Below are positions 7,521 to 15,600 of a stretch of 52,313 bases of DNA, one piece after another (the stretch's first letter is position 1; every line of letters begins with the position of its first letter). The stretch covers positions 1-52,313 of the forward strand of contig NZ_FNIF01000029.1 in the NCBI RefSeq assembly GCF_900103825.1, given 5' to 3'. Made by a program: the position numbers and the translations under genes. The DNA comes from Paenibacillus sp. yr247. GTDB lineage: Bacteria > Bacillota > Bacilli > Paenibacillales > NBRC-103111. Under the pieces are notes generated by a model. It was not told the origin of the DNA. It searched no databases and was given only the letters and a program-made list of their open reading frames with translations.

Positions 7521-9515
7521 ATGATCATATCATTTTGGAAAAGGAAACGGTTTTGGCAAATTAGCTGCGGTATTGTGTTGGTTGGAGGTATAGCCGTCTT
7601 CATGGCTTGTTATTCATACATTCGCGGGCTTGATGTTTCGAAGTTGAATCAGCCGCTGCCAGAGGCAACGCTTGTGCTCGATAAGAACGGAAAGGCGGCG
7701 GCGCAGCTATCGGCTTCGAAGATTGATCCTGTGCAGATTTCACAAATGCCGAAGGTACTTACGGATGCTGTTGTGGCTGTGGAGGATAGAAGATTCTATG
7801 AGCACACGGGTATTGATATAAAATCCATTTTCCGTGCTGTAGCTCGAGACGTGCTGCGAGGCAGCTATTCCGAGGGAGCAAGTACGATCACACAGCAGCT
7901 GGCTCGTAATCTGTTTCTAAATGCGGACAAAACACTGGGGCGCAAACTAAGGGAAGCTGCGTACGCGATCAAAATCGACACGACGTACAGTAAAAATGAA
8001 ATTCTGGAAATGTATCTCAATAGTATTTATTTCGGGGAAGGGAGTTGGGGGGTTCAGGGGGCGGCCAGGACGTATTTTAACAAAAATGTGCAGGACTTAA
8101 CCTTGCCCGAGGCAGCGGTTCTAGCGGCTCTTCCTAAGGCTCCTAGCCGGTATTCACCCTTTCAGGATGAAGATCAGGCACTAGAGCGAAGGAATACCGT
8201 GCTGGTGTTGATGCGCGATGAAGGCAAAATAACGGCGCAGGCCTACGAGAAAGCGAAGGCTTCTACGCTGGGTGTCGTGAAATCTGACAAAGGAAATGAT
8301 CTGAAGGGGCGCTATCCGGCATACGTTGATGCGGTCATTAACGAAGCGGTTAACGTGTATGGCTTTACGGAAGAACAGCTGCTGACGGGAGGCTTGCGAA
8401 TCACAACGGAGCTTGACCCCTCAATACAGAACACAGTTGCGGAGGTTTATAAGGACGAGCGCCTATTTCCGGAAAGCAAACCGGACCAGCTTATTCAAAG
8501 CGGTGCTGCAATCGTAGATCAGCGAACCGGTGGGATCCGAGCTTTAGCAGGTGGACGAGGAGAAGGGGTCTTCCGCGGGTTCAGTCATGCAACACAGTTA
8601 AAGAGACAACCAGGGTCATCATTTAAGCCCATTGTTGTCTATGGTCCAGCGCTTGAGAAAGGCTATGAACCATATTCCACCTTATATGATGGTCCTTTAA
8701 ACATCGAAGGCTATAAGCCCCAAGATTGGGATCACCAAACGAGAGGGCAAGTGACGATGCAGGAGGCGATTGTCTCTTCTTGGAATGTACCCGCCGTTTG
8801 GCTTCTCCATGAGATTGGCATTGATCGTGGCATCCAATTTGCTAAATCCATGGGCATTCCATTACCGGCACAGGATCGTCAACTCAGCATCGCGCTTGGC
8901 GGACTTTCGGAGGGGGTATCACCGCTTCAAATGGCGCAAGCATTTAGCGCATTTGCAAATAAAGGCATTCTGAACCAAGCGCATACCATCACAAAAATCG
9001 AGACGAGCAGCGGTCATGTGCTCGTTGGGGCCACACTGAAGGGCGTACCGGTCATGCAGCCAGAGACGGCTTATGCAATGACATCGATGCTTCAAGTGGC
9101 AGTAGCGCAGGGAACAGGCAAGAACGCTGCGATGAACCGTCCTGTTGCGGGTAAATCGGGCACAACACAGCTGCCACAGACGAAGGAATTCGAAGGCTTA
9201 AGCAGTGGCAGTGCCAAAGATGCGTGGTTCGTCGGTTACACACCTGAGCTAACGGCTGCTGTTTGGGTTGGTTATGACCGAACAGACAAAGCGCATTACT
9301 TAACGACATCCGGCGGTGCTGTTCCTGCTATCTTATTTCGAGAAATTATGAATCGGGCTTTGGCTCAAGCACCTGTCGTTCCATTTGATATGCCGATCAT
9401 GGCGGCAGAGGCTCCAGCGGCAATGTCCTCGTATTCATCTGAGTCTGCGGAAAAATCCGACAAGGAGGATAAAAAGCTTTCTGAGCATGGGCATGGCAAA
9501 GGTAAGAAAAAATAA
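7521..9515 (+). CDS. Class A penicillin-binding protein (bifunctional transglycosylase/transpeptidase)
   Basis: 664 residues. A single N-terminal membrane anchor (about 10-30) is followed by a GT51 glycosyltransferase domain with EDRRFYEHTGID (catalytic Glu about 88) and STITQQLARNL. A transpeptidase domain follows with S366-S-F-K369, the SWN triad, and K545-S-G-T. It polymerises lipid II and cross-links peptidoglycan at the outer face of the membrane. Length and order fit the PBP1A/PbpF group. The C-terminus ends in a Ser/Glu/Lys-rich, then Gly/His/Lys-rich tail with no fold expected. The ribosome site AAGGGGGAAG precedes the ATG. It stands alone with a terminator downstream. Confidence 0.95.
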   Translation: MIISFWKRKRFWQISCGIVLVGGIAVFMACYSYIRGLDVSKLNQPLPEATLVLDKNGKAAAQLSASKIDPVQISQMPKVLTDAVVAVEDRRFYEHTGIDIKSIFRAVARDVLRGSYSEGASTITQQLARNLFLNADKTLGRKLREAAYAIKIDTTYSKNEILEMYLNSIYFGEGSWGVQGAARTYFNKNVQDLTLPEAAVLAALPKAPSRYSPFQDEDQALERRNTVLVLMRDEGKITAQAYEKAKASTLGVVKSDKGNDLKGRYPAYVDAVINEAVNVYGFTEEQLLTGGLRITTELDPSIQNTVAEVYKDERLFPESKPDQLIQSGAAIVDQRTGGIRALAGGRGEGVFRGFSHATQLKRQPGSSFKPIVVYGPALEKGYEPYSTLYDGPLNIEGYKPQDWDHQTRGQVTMQEAIVSSWNVPAVWLLHEIGIDRGIQFAKSMGIPLPAQDRQLSIALGGLSEGVSPLQMAQAFSAFANKGILNQAHTITKIETSSGHVLVGATLKGVPVMQPETAYAMTSMLQVAVAQGTGKNAAMNRPVAGKSGTTQLPQTKEFEGLSSGSAKDAWFVGYTPELTAAVWVGYDRTDKAHYLTTSGGAVPAILFREIMNRALAQAPVVPFDMPIMAAEAPAAMSSYSSESAEKSDKEDKKLSEHGHGKGKKK

Positions 9516-9523
9516 GCAGCAAA

Positions 9524-9563
9524 AAGCCGTCGGTCTCCTTTTCGGATATCGACGGCTTTTTAC
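9524..9563 (+). terminator. Rho-independent terminator after the penicillin-binding protein gene
   Basis: AAAAAGCCGTCG pairs with CGACGGCTTTTT around a loop of about 16 bases. The A-rich 5' side and T-rich 3' side would allow use from both strands, including by the convergent gene at 9689. Confidence 0.85.
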
Positions 9564-9688
9564 TGTAAAAACTGCATCATTTTTGTTCATAAACAGGCTG
9601 CAGAAAGGCAGAACCTGCATAAAGCACATCTAATATTTGCCATTTGGGGCTTAGAAGACTGAGAAATGCCTAAATCTGATGTACGTAA

Positions 9689-10792
9689 TTAATCATCGTG
9701 GTTGCTTCCACGCTGCTTCTCATTCTTTTGGCGATCATCGTGTTTCCCTGAACGTTCATTGTTTTTGTGCTCTTTGTTTTTATGGTTGTTGTTGTTTTTA
9801 TTGTTGTTATCTTCGTCTTTGTCATCGTCCTCTTTATTGTTTTTGTCATTAACTAATTGTTTGTCTTTATTACTGTCATTGCTTTTAATAGTTACAACGC
9901 TTTTATCTTGATCTTTGTCTGTACTTTTGCTGTCGTCTTTGTGGTCATCCTTGTCTTGATGCTCGCCCTCTTGATTTTGCTCATTTTCATGCGAAACCGG
10001 CTGCTCTTGCTTAGAAGGCGCTAGTTTTTGCTGCCATTTCATCTTTATTTGGATATTCAGTTTGCTCGCATCCAAGTCATAGTGCTCGGCAAGCTGCTGC
10101 GCTAATACCTTCTCAGCATCAGAAGATTTGAGGTCGACGGAAGCGAGCAGCATTTTGATCCAAACAGCGGCTTGGTTCCCCTTGAGATGAATCGTACCGG
10201 CCTTTTCAGGCTTTATACTCAGATCATACAAGATGCCATTCGAACCTTTGGTTTGCTCAATATGCAGCTTTAAATGCTTGCCATCCACTTTTAGATCGAT
10301 GTCCTCTAAGTCAGGATAAACCTCTTGGTCCTTTTGGGAAGAGGGCTGTGTTGTGGATACAGGTTCTTTGGTCACAGTTGCTGCCGCTTGCTCATTCGTT
10401 CCTGAAGTGGCTGGCGTAGGCGATGGTGTTGGCTCTGGTGCTGCAGGTACTTTTACCGCTTCGGTCTTTGGTGATCCGGTTGAAGTCGCTTTTACATAAG
10501 CTGCCTGCTGCTTGCTATTCACGATTAATTCGATTCGATCCCCAGCATGTAAATCAGCCAGCTTGGCCTTCTGATCGTCTCGGTAAACCCATACCGATTT
10601 TGCTAAAGGAACCGTTTGATCACCTTTATCTGTGATTACAGTGACTGCATCCGAACTGACAGCTTTGAATGTACCCGTTACGGAAGTAGAAATCGATGTG
10701 TTAGGCGAGGTTGCCGCATAGGCCGTCCACCCACAAAGCATCAAAGCCACAAGGGTAATCGAAATGATTGTAAATGTTAATCTTTTGCGCAT
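9689..10792 (-). CDS. Secreted protein of unknown function with a charged Asn/Lys/Asp-rich tail
   Basis: 367 residues from ATG 10792, which follows GGAGGTG at good spacing; the longer frame to 10867 lacks a ribosome site. A signal peptide (MRKRLTFTIISITLVALMLC, then AYA) leads to a small beta-rich domain (about 30-100; VTGTFKAVSSDAVTVIT...VWVYRDD...GDRIELIVN) like those that describe environment-dependent or DUF5666-type folds. Then come a Pro/Thr linker and a second small domain (about 160-260). The last 100 residues are almost only D, K, N, E, H and Q, a disordered polyampholyte. Such tails occur in wall-associated proteins. I do not recognise a precise family. Confidence 0.75.
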   Translation of the reverse strand: MRKRLTFTIISITLVALMLCGWTAYAATSPNTSISTSVTGTFKAVSSDAVTVITDKGDQTVPLAKSVWVYRDDQKAKLADLHAGDRIELIVNSKQQAAYVKATSTGSPKTEAVKVPAAPEPTPSPTPATSGTNEQAAATVTKEPVSTTQPSSQKDQEVYPDLEDIDLKVDGKHLKLHIEQTKGSNGILYDLSIKPEKAGTIHLKGNQAAVWIKMLLASVDLKSSDAEKVLAQQLAEHYDLDASKLNIQIKMKWQQKLAPSKQEQPVSHENEQNQEGEHQDKDDHKDDSKSTDKDQDKSVVTIKSNDSNKDKQLVNDKNNKEDDDKDEDNNNKNNNNHKNKEHKNNERSGKHDDRQKNEKQRGSNHDD

Positions 10793-10960
10793 AATGTGCA
10801 CCTCCACTAACAACTTTCGGTTTAAAAGGTGGTTTTGGGACGGTACCCCGCATCGATGAAAAGTCAAACACAGTGCTGGTGGAGCCTGTATTCCATTTTT
10901 CCATGGGGCTATGCATATCTTCGACGAGGCGAAAAGTTGGGGTCAGTGGAGCTTATCAAC

Positions 10961-11152
10961 GTGAAGCACTATCACATCTATTTCATCATGGTGGGAATAG
11001 CATTTATCCTGTATGCGTATCAGCTATGGCAAGAAAGAGGCCTGAAAAAGCTGAATCACCACGATCAGGATGATATTACGGTCAGGATTAATACCCCGAA
11101 TTGCATTGCATTTGATTGCTTCCTTGGTATGATAGATAGGAGAAGCTTTTAG
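10961..11152 (+). CDS. Possible small single-span membrane protein
   Basis: 63 codons from GTG 10961, preceded by AGTGGAGC. Residues 5-24 (HIYFIMVGIAFILYAYQLWQ) make one convincing membrane helix, followed by a charged ERGLKKLNHHDQDD stretch. The last third looks like translated intergenic DNA, and it overlaps the putative promoter of the next gene. It could be a real small protein with a decayed end. No family recognised. Confidence 0.3.
   Translation: MKHYHIYFIMVGIAFILYAYQLWQERGLKKLNHHDQDDITVRINTPNCIAFDCFLGMIDRRSF
11106..11133 (+). promoter_or_regulatory. Sigma-A-like promoter for the zinc-ribbon gene
   Basis: TTGCAT (11106-11111), 16-base spacer, TATGAT (11128-11133), about 33 bases before the ATG at 11167. 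Confidence 0.5.
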
Positions 11153-11166
11153 GAGGATTGAAGAAC

Positions 11167-11436
11167 ATGGATGCTGTCTACAAAAACTGTCAAAGCTGCG
11201 GGATGCCTCTCGCTCGGGATGAGCAAGGCGGAGGAACAGAGAAGTCAGGAATAAAGAGTAAGGTATACTGCAGTCATTGCTACCAGAACGGTGAATTCAC
11301 TTTACCTGATTTAACAGCAGACGAGATGAAGGACCGAGTGAAACAGAAGCTGGTTGAGTTTGGGTTTCCCCGGTTTCTAACGGGGCTCTTTACGAGAAAT
11401 ATCCATAAGCTGCAAAGATGGTCACCTAACAAATAA
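11167..11436 (+). CDS. Small zinc-ribbon protein
   Basis: 89 residues. Two cysteine pairs, CQSCGMPL near residue 8 and YCSHCYQNGEF near 38, form a treble-clef or zinc-ribbon fold, followed by a helical C-terminal half (TADEMKDRVKQKLVEFGFP). This is the pattern of the putative zinc ribbon family (Zn_ribbon_2), often found in Firmicutes as single short proteins of unknown role. The ATG at 11167 has AGGAGG ten bases upstream; the TTG at 11158 overlaps that ribosome site and is rejected. Confidence 0.8.
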   Translation: MDAVYKNCQSCGMPLARDEQGGGTEKSGIKSKVYCSHCYQNGEFTLPDLTADEMKDRVKQKLVEFGFPRFLTGLFTRNIHKLQRWSPNK

Positions 11437-11535
11437 GCTATATGACGACAGCCATGACGACAAAAAAAGCTCTATGCAAGGAGCGCAAAGAGCGGATGCC
11501 ATCATGGGCTTTTTCGTATGTTTATGTAAAAGCAG

Positions 11536-11706
11536 CTATCTGTTGAAGCCGCATTTTTTCGCAAGTGTTGGCCATGTCGAAAGAAACATGCTTTCCCACC
11601 TGTCTTCAGGTAATACCATGATCCATTTTGCGATTTGATCCAACCCCATTTCACATAATGTTTGAACCACTTCTTCTCTTTCACAGCTTGTTTTTAACGC
11701 TAACAT
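11536..11706 (-). CDS. Small hypothetical protein
   Basis: 56 residues beginning MLALKTSCEREEVVQTLCEM, from ATG 11706 preceded by AGAGGTGG. It looks helical and carries two Cys near the N-terminus and one near the C-terminus. An overlapping minus-strand frame (11502-11684) lacks a ribosome site and is less convincing. Downstream on this strand, a GCTCT/AGAGC hairpin with a T run near 11467-11490 may be its terminator. Function unknown. Confidence 0.5.
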   Translation of the reverse strand: MLALKTSCEREEVVQTLCEMGLDQIAKWIMVLPEDRWESMFLSTWPTLAKKCGFNR

Positions 11707-11891
11707 CTCAAAACCACCTCTGTCAATTGTATTCAAACAATTATGCATATGCGGCGGATTGCAATAATGTGACTATTTTTTTGTTTTTAGTGAAAACGTG
11801 GGAAGAGGCGCGATAAGCATCACGAGAGTGGTCACCAAAAGAGCTGTGCAGTTTGTTGCTGCACAGTCTCTTTTTTTGTTTGCAAACGAGG

Positions 11892-13259
11892 TTATTTCAA
11901 TTGATTACGAATGCTGGGGTCAACAGCTTGCAGCACCTGATCAAGCAATAAATCAGATACATCGTCATCGCCATATCTTACTTTGTTATAAGCTGAGGTA
12001 ATGGCATGAACGCTTTGTTGTGGCAGTGTCCCTTTGTTCATTAGCTCCTTCTCTGTTTCATTGGGGGTCAGGGTTTTGTTATATGTGTAGCCGCCTATGG
12101 CTGCCTGCTGGATCAACGCGCGGTAGAGGAAGCGGATTCTTTCCCGATTGTTCGGCAAAAGTGACCACTTCTTCTTTTTAGACCTGTTCTTCATCGCTTG
12201 CTGCCACCAAATGCGCGGCAGCTCCTTCCATGCCAGAAGGGTTTCTTTCTCGTCGGTGAATCCCTCGGATTCCGCGCCTTTTCTGCTGCTAAGTGAACGG
12301 TTCAGTAAGCGCCGGATAAGCGAGACCAGAACAGGTGTCAGCTTAGATAGGATGACATAGATAGCGCCTAGGATAAGGACAATGACGATAAGATAGCCGA
12401 TAATAACTTGGGCATAGTGAAACAGTATATCCAACCAGCTTGGTTCGCCTGCAGGGGCAGGAGGCGGGAGCAGCGGCGGTTGTGTTGAAGGACTAGGCTG
12501 CGGCGGCACTTCAGGCGATGGCTCGGACTGCATAAGGCGCAGGAGCCAAGCTATCGAAGCACGAAGAAGGGCGATGATGCCTTGCTTCAGTTGTTGGAAG
12601 TAGGCAACTATGGCGATGAAAACAATTAATGTGATTAACCAAATGCGGCTGGAGCGTTTCACTGTCTCAGAGAGTGACGAAGCTGCTGCGCGTTCAGTAC
12701 CAGCTAACGTGGCGCTAAGGAGCTGGGAGCGATTCATGACAAAGAAAAAGAGAACCAGCGAACAGAACCCGAATCCATTCATCCAGCTCATATAAGGCTG
12801 GAAGAGAGCTATGCGCCCCATAATCGGGACACCTGCGAAATAAATCAAACCCGCGGGAACAAATACGCTCGCTGGGAAGAGCGAAAGCCATCCGTCCTTG
12901 GTGGAATGAATGCCGCGATAGGCGAGCAGTAAACCGATGGCTGCATATGCCCAGCCATGCCAATTGTTCCCTTGCAGGAGGCAGGCTATCGTAAAGCTTG
13001 CTGCCAGACAGATTACTAGCTCGTAGAGAGTACGTGTTAGCCATTTCATATACCCCAAAAAGCAGCCGATCACAAAACAGAGCAAGAATTGAAGGCAAGT
13101 CAGCCAGATTTGAGCCTCTGACACAAAGATGTGGGCCAGCACCAGAAGGGGGAAGAAGATAATGAGTTCGATTGAACCGAATAAGATCGATAAGCTCAAT
13201 TTCCTCAGCAGAATAGCTGGGTTAACTCGCTGTGAAGGCGCCTGAATGGGTGATAACAT
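11892..13259 (-). CDS. Membrane protein with C-terminal DUF4129 domain
   Basis: 455 residues. The N-terminal 220 residues contain about six hydrophobic segments. A proline-rich linker (SPEVPPQPSPSTQPPLLPPP) sits near residue 250, another membrane helix follows (HYAQVIIGYLIVIVLILGAI), and the cytoplasmic C-terminus (about 370-450) reads like DUF4129 (RIRFLYRALIQQAAIGGYTY...LTPNETEKEL). In the usual MoxR locus this domain closes a large transglutaminase-containing membrane protein; no transglutaminase Cys-His-Asp region is present here. AAGGAGGTG precedes ATG 13259. It overlaps the end of the DUF58 gene by 38 bases, so the two are translationally linked. Confidence 0.8.
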   Translation of the reverse strand: MLSPIQAPSQRVNPAILLRKLSLSILFGSIELIIFFPLLVLAHIFVSEAQIWLTCLQFLLCFVIGCFLGYMKWLTRTLYELVICLAASFTIACLLQGNNWHGWAYAAIGLLLAYRGIHSTKDGWLSLFPASVFVPAGLIYFAGVPIMGRIALFQPYMSWMNGFGFCSLVLFFFVMNRSQLLSATLAGTERAAASSLSETVKRSSRIWLITLIVFIAIVAYFQQLKQGIIALLRASIAWLLRLMQSEPSPEVPPQPSPSTQPPLLPPPAPAGEPSWLDILFHYAQVIIGYLIVIVLILGAIYVILSKLTPVLVSLIRRLLNRSLSSRKGAESEGFTDEKETLLAWKELPRIWWQQAMKNRSKKKKWSLLPNNRERIRFLYRALIQQAAIGGYTYNKTLTPNETEKELMNKGTLPQQSVHAITSAYNKVRYGDDDVSDLLLDQVLQAVDPSIRNQLK

Positions 13260-14373
13260 GGGAAGTACTCACCTCCTTATCGTTAAGGTCAAGAAGGTTG
13301 TGCTGCAAAGGAACAATAAAGACGGAATGCCCTAGCGCTTCAAGCCGCACAATACTTTCTTCCATCCCTGCAGAGACGAAGGCTGTCAGCAGGATGATGT
13401 CCATCGCGCTCCCTTCCTGTTCAATTCCGTATTCGAGAAAGTCGCTGCAGGAACGGGAGCAGGAGATGGCAAGCTTCGCCATCGTTTCGAATAGATGTTC
13501 CAAATGCGGCCAGCCGCCCTCGGGGGCGAGATACACGGGAACGCCGGGTTGACCATGCAGCCAACCGTTATAGCCGAAACCAACAGGAATGCCTTGACTC
13601 ACAGCATGTTCTGCCAGTGTGGCGGCATACGACAGACCTTTCTCTACGAGCTCGGGATCGGTCACAGCATCCCACATCGTTTCCGTTATCTGGGTGTTTA
13701 CGATCAAGAGCAGCCTAGGATCTGCAGTGAATTCCCGGTGGTATACTTGGAGCCTTTGGCTGCGTGCGGTTGCCTTCCAATGGATACTGTTCATGGAATC
13801 GCCGAAGCGATATTCCCGTACGCCGGAAACAAGGAATGGATCCGGCATAATCCAGCGTTTCACCGTAATGTCCCCTTGCCATTGGCTGGAGAGGAGCGGT
13901 ATATCATCCCTGTTTACCAAAGGGGGATACACCAGGAGCTCCATCTGCACTCGCTGGGTTGTCGTGGCTGCCTGCGTGCCAACCAGATCTCCGATCGTAG
14001 CGGCAATCGTTTCGAGCTTATACCACCCACGCTTCGCACAGCGTATGCGGTGGCGCCGGACTATTCTTGTATAGGGCATTAGGCTAAACAAGCTTCTATG
14101 ATTTTGAAAAATAGCCCCGCTGCTCACCTCGAGATTGCTTTGCTTCGCGAAGTGAAGCCCCGCATGAATCGTTGATTCTAGACGGAGCCAGGGGATTGGA
14201 GCTAGCTTGCGATTGATGATTGTCTCGATCATCTCGATGTCATCTCCCGCATGGCAATGGGTTTGGTTGAAGGTACGTTCAATGCGCAGTCCGCGAAACC
14301 CCCAGCGGGCAAATAAGACATGCTGGAGAAGGAACAGAGCGACAGCGATGATGAGAATCCAACTTATTCCCAT
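13222..14373 (-). CDS. DUF58 domain protein (MoxR partner)
   Basis: 383 residues. One hydrophobic segment at the N-terminus (ISWILIIAVALFLLQHV) is followed by a beta-rich region and the DUF58 signature FGDSMNSIHWKATARSQRL near residues 190-210, then a vWA-like half (LLLIVNTQ...). DUF58 proteins act with MoxR AAA+ ATPases, probably as membrane-linked adaptors; precise function is not settled. It starts three bases after the MoxR stop and overlaps the DUF4129 gene at its end. Confidence 0.88.
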   Translation of the reverse strand: MGISWILIIAVALFLLQHVLFARWGFRGLRIERTFNQTHCHAGDDIEMIETIINRKLAPIPWLRLESTIHAGLHFAKQSNLEVSSGAIFQNHRSLFSLMPYTRIVRRHRIRCAKRGWYKLETIAATIGDLVGTQAATTTQRVQMELLVYPPLVNRDDIPLLSSQWQGDITVKRWIMPDPFLVSGVREYRFGDSMNSIHWKATARSQRLQVYHREFTADPRLLLIVNTQITETMWDAVTDPELVEKGLSYAATLAEHAVSQGIPVGFGYNGWLHGQPGVPVYLAPEGGWPHLEHLFETMAKLAISCSRSCSDFLEYGIEQEGSAMDIILLTAFVSAGMEESIVRLEALGHSVFIVPLQHNLLDLNDKEVSTSHVITHSGAFTAS

Positions 14374-14376
14374 CGG

Positions 14377-15333
14377 CTAACCCAGCTTCACTTCCGTAGG
14401 GACGGGGGTAACAGCAAGGATATGGGCCAGCAGTGCATGCACCTGCTGGTCTTGCTGGCGTGATCGCGTTCGCAGCAGGATGCGATGCGCCCAGACGGGC
14501 TTGACCAGCGCCTTGATGTCGTCCGGCAGCACGTAGTCGCGGCCGCGCAGCGCCGCGTACACCTGCGCCGACTTCATCAAGGCGCGAACGCCGCGCGGGC
14601 TGACGCCAAGCGCGGCATCTGCTTGCGTGCGCGTCGCTTCGGCGAGCTGCACGATGTACTGCAGCAGCTCGTCGCTGACGCGCACCTGCGTGAACCGATA
14701 CTGAGCTTCTAGCAGCTCAGCACGCCCTACAACCGGCAGCAGCTGATCGAGCGGATCATGCTGCTGGTAACGCTTCAAGATCTGGAGCTGCTCCGCCTCG
14801 GAAGGGTAGCCGAGCGAGAGCTTCATGAGGAAGCGGTCGAGCTGGGCTTCCGGCAGGGGGAACGTCCCCTGATTCTCGACAGGGTTCTGTGTGGCAATGA
14901 CGAGGAACGGCGCTTCGAGCATACGCGTTTCCCCGTCGATGCTCACTTGGCGTTCCTCCATGCTTTCTAATAAGCTGGACTGCGTGCGCGGCGTCGCGCG
15001 GTTAATCTCATCGGCTAGAACGATGTGAGCGAACAACGGTCCTGGGCGGAATTCGAATTCGCCGAGCTTCTGGTTAAAGAAATTGATGCCGCTTACATCG
15101 GACGGCAGCAAGTCTGGCGTGAACTGGATGCGCTTCATCGTACCATCCAGGGAGCGGGCCAGTGCTTTTGCGAGCTGCGTTTTCCCGGTGCCGGGGACAT
15201 CCTCGAGCAGCACATGCCCGGAGGCAATGAGGGCAATCACCATAAGTTCGACCGTATCGTCTTTCCCAACAATGACTTTACCTACGTTTTCTTTAATGAG
15301 AGAAGCGATTCGTCCTATTTGTACGAAGTCCAA
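14377..15333 (-). CDS. MoxR-family AAA+ ATPase
   Basis: 318 residues. Walker A VPGTGKT (G50-K51-T52), Walker B IVLADEIN (D108-E109), RTQSSLLESMEERQV (sensor/arginine finger region) and IATQNPVENQGTFPLPEAQLDRF are all typical of MoxR. These ATPases remodel or activate partner proteins. The start codon is TTG at 15333, eight bases after AGGAGG. The gene is GC-rich compared with its neighbours. It leads a three-gene operon with DUF58 and DUF4129 proteins and is transcribed divergently from the YesN gene. Confidence 0.93.
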   Translation of the reverse strand: MDFVQIGRIASLIKENVGKVIVGKDDTVELMVIALIASGHVLLEDVPGTGKTQLAKALARSLDGTMKRIQFTPDLLPSDVSGINFFNQKLGEFEFRPGPLFAHIVLADEINRATPRTQSSLLESMEERQVSIDGETRMLEAPFLVIATQNPVENQGTFPLPEAQLDRFLMKLSLGYPSEAEQLQILKRYQQHDPLDQLLPVVGRAELLEAQYRFTQVRVSDELLQYIVQLAEATRTQADAALGVSPRGVRALMKSAQVYAALRGRDYVLPDDIKALVKPVWAHRILLRTRSRQQDQQVHALLAHILAVTPVPTEVKLG

Positions 15334-15554
15334 TGGTTTTACCTCCTAAAAGTTTACGTGATTAAGGTTCGTCGATTTCTAATTTCCAAAGGCGCATGTC
15401 TCCTTAATTTTAACAGACAAGAGGTGATTTTTACCATTATTTCCTCATTCGTTCATCAGCCAGTTGTGTATTCCATAGGCAGTTAGTACAATGATGGTGA
15501 AAAAGGACAACGCTTACGAAGAAAGCTTTTGGAATGTGAAGCTGAAAGCGAATC

Positions 15555-15594
15555 CTTACGAAGTCAGTTTTGCAAAAGCAAAACTCTTAGGAGG
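15555..15594 (+). repeat. CTTACGAAG-type hairpin repeat, copy 2, in the 5' leader of the YesN gene
   Basis: CTTACGAAG, then AGTTTTGC / GCAAAACT (8-bp arms, loop AAAA minus overlap), then CTTAG running into GGAGG, the ribosome site of the gene at 15601. It is nearly identical to 19075-19113. A partial CTTACGAAG also lies at about 15513. Because the stem ends three bases before AGGAGG, it could affect ribosome access. Confidence 0.7.
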
Positions 15595-15600
15595 ACGGAC

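Noticed and set aside
9702..9911. Leu/Ser-rich open frame opposite the Asn/Lys/Asp tail
   Set aside because: Low-complexity mirror of the repeated codons on the other strand.
11158..11166. TTG start for the zinc-ribbon protein
   Set aside because: The TTG touches the AGGAGG box with no spacing; ATG at 11167 is properly placed.
13495..14082. 195-codon open frame antisense to the DUF58 gene
   Set aside because: Shadow of a conserved gene; no start signal and composition typical of an antisense frame.
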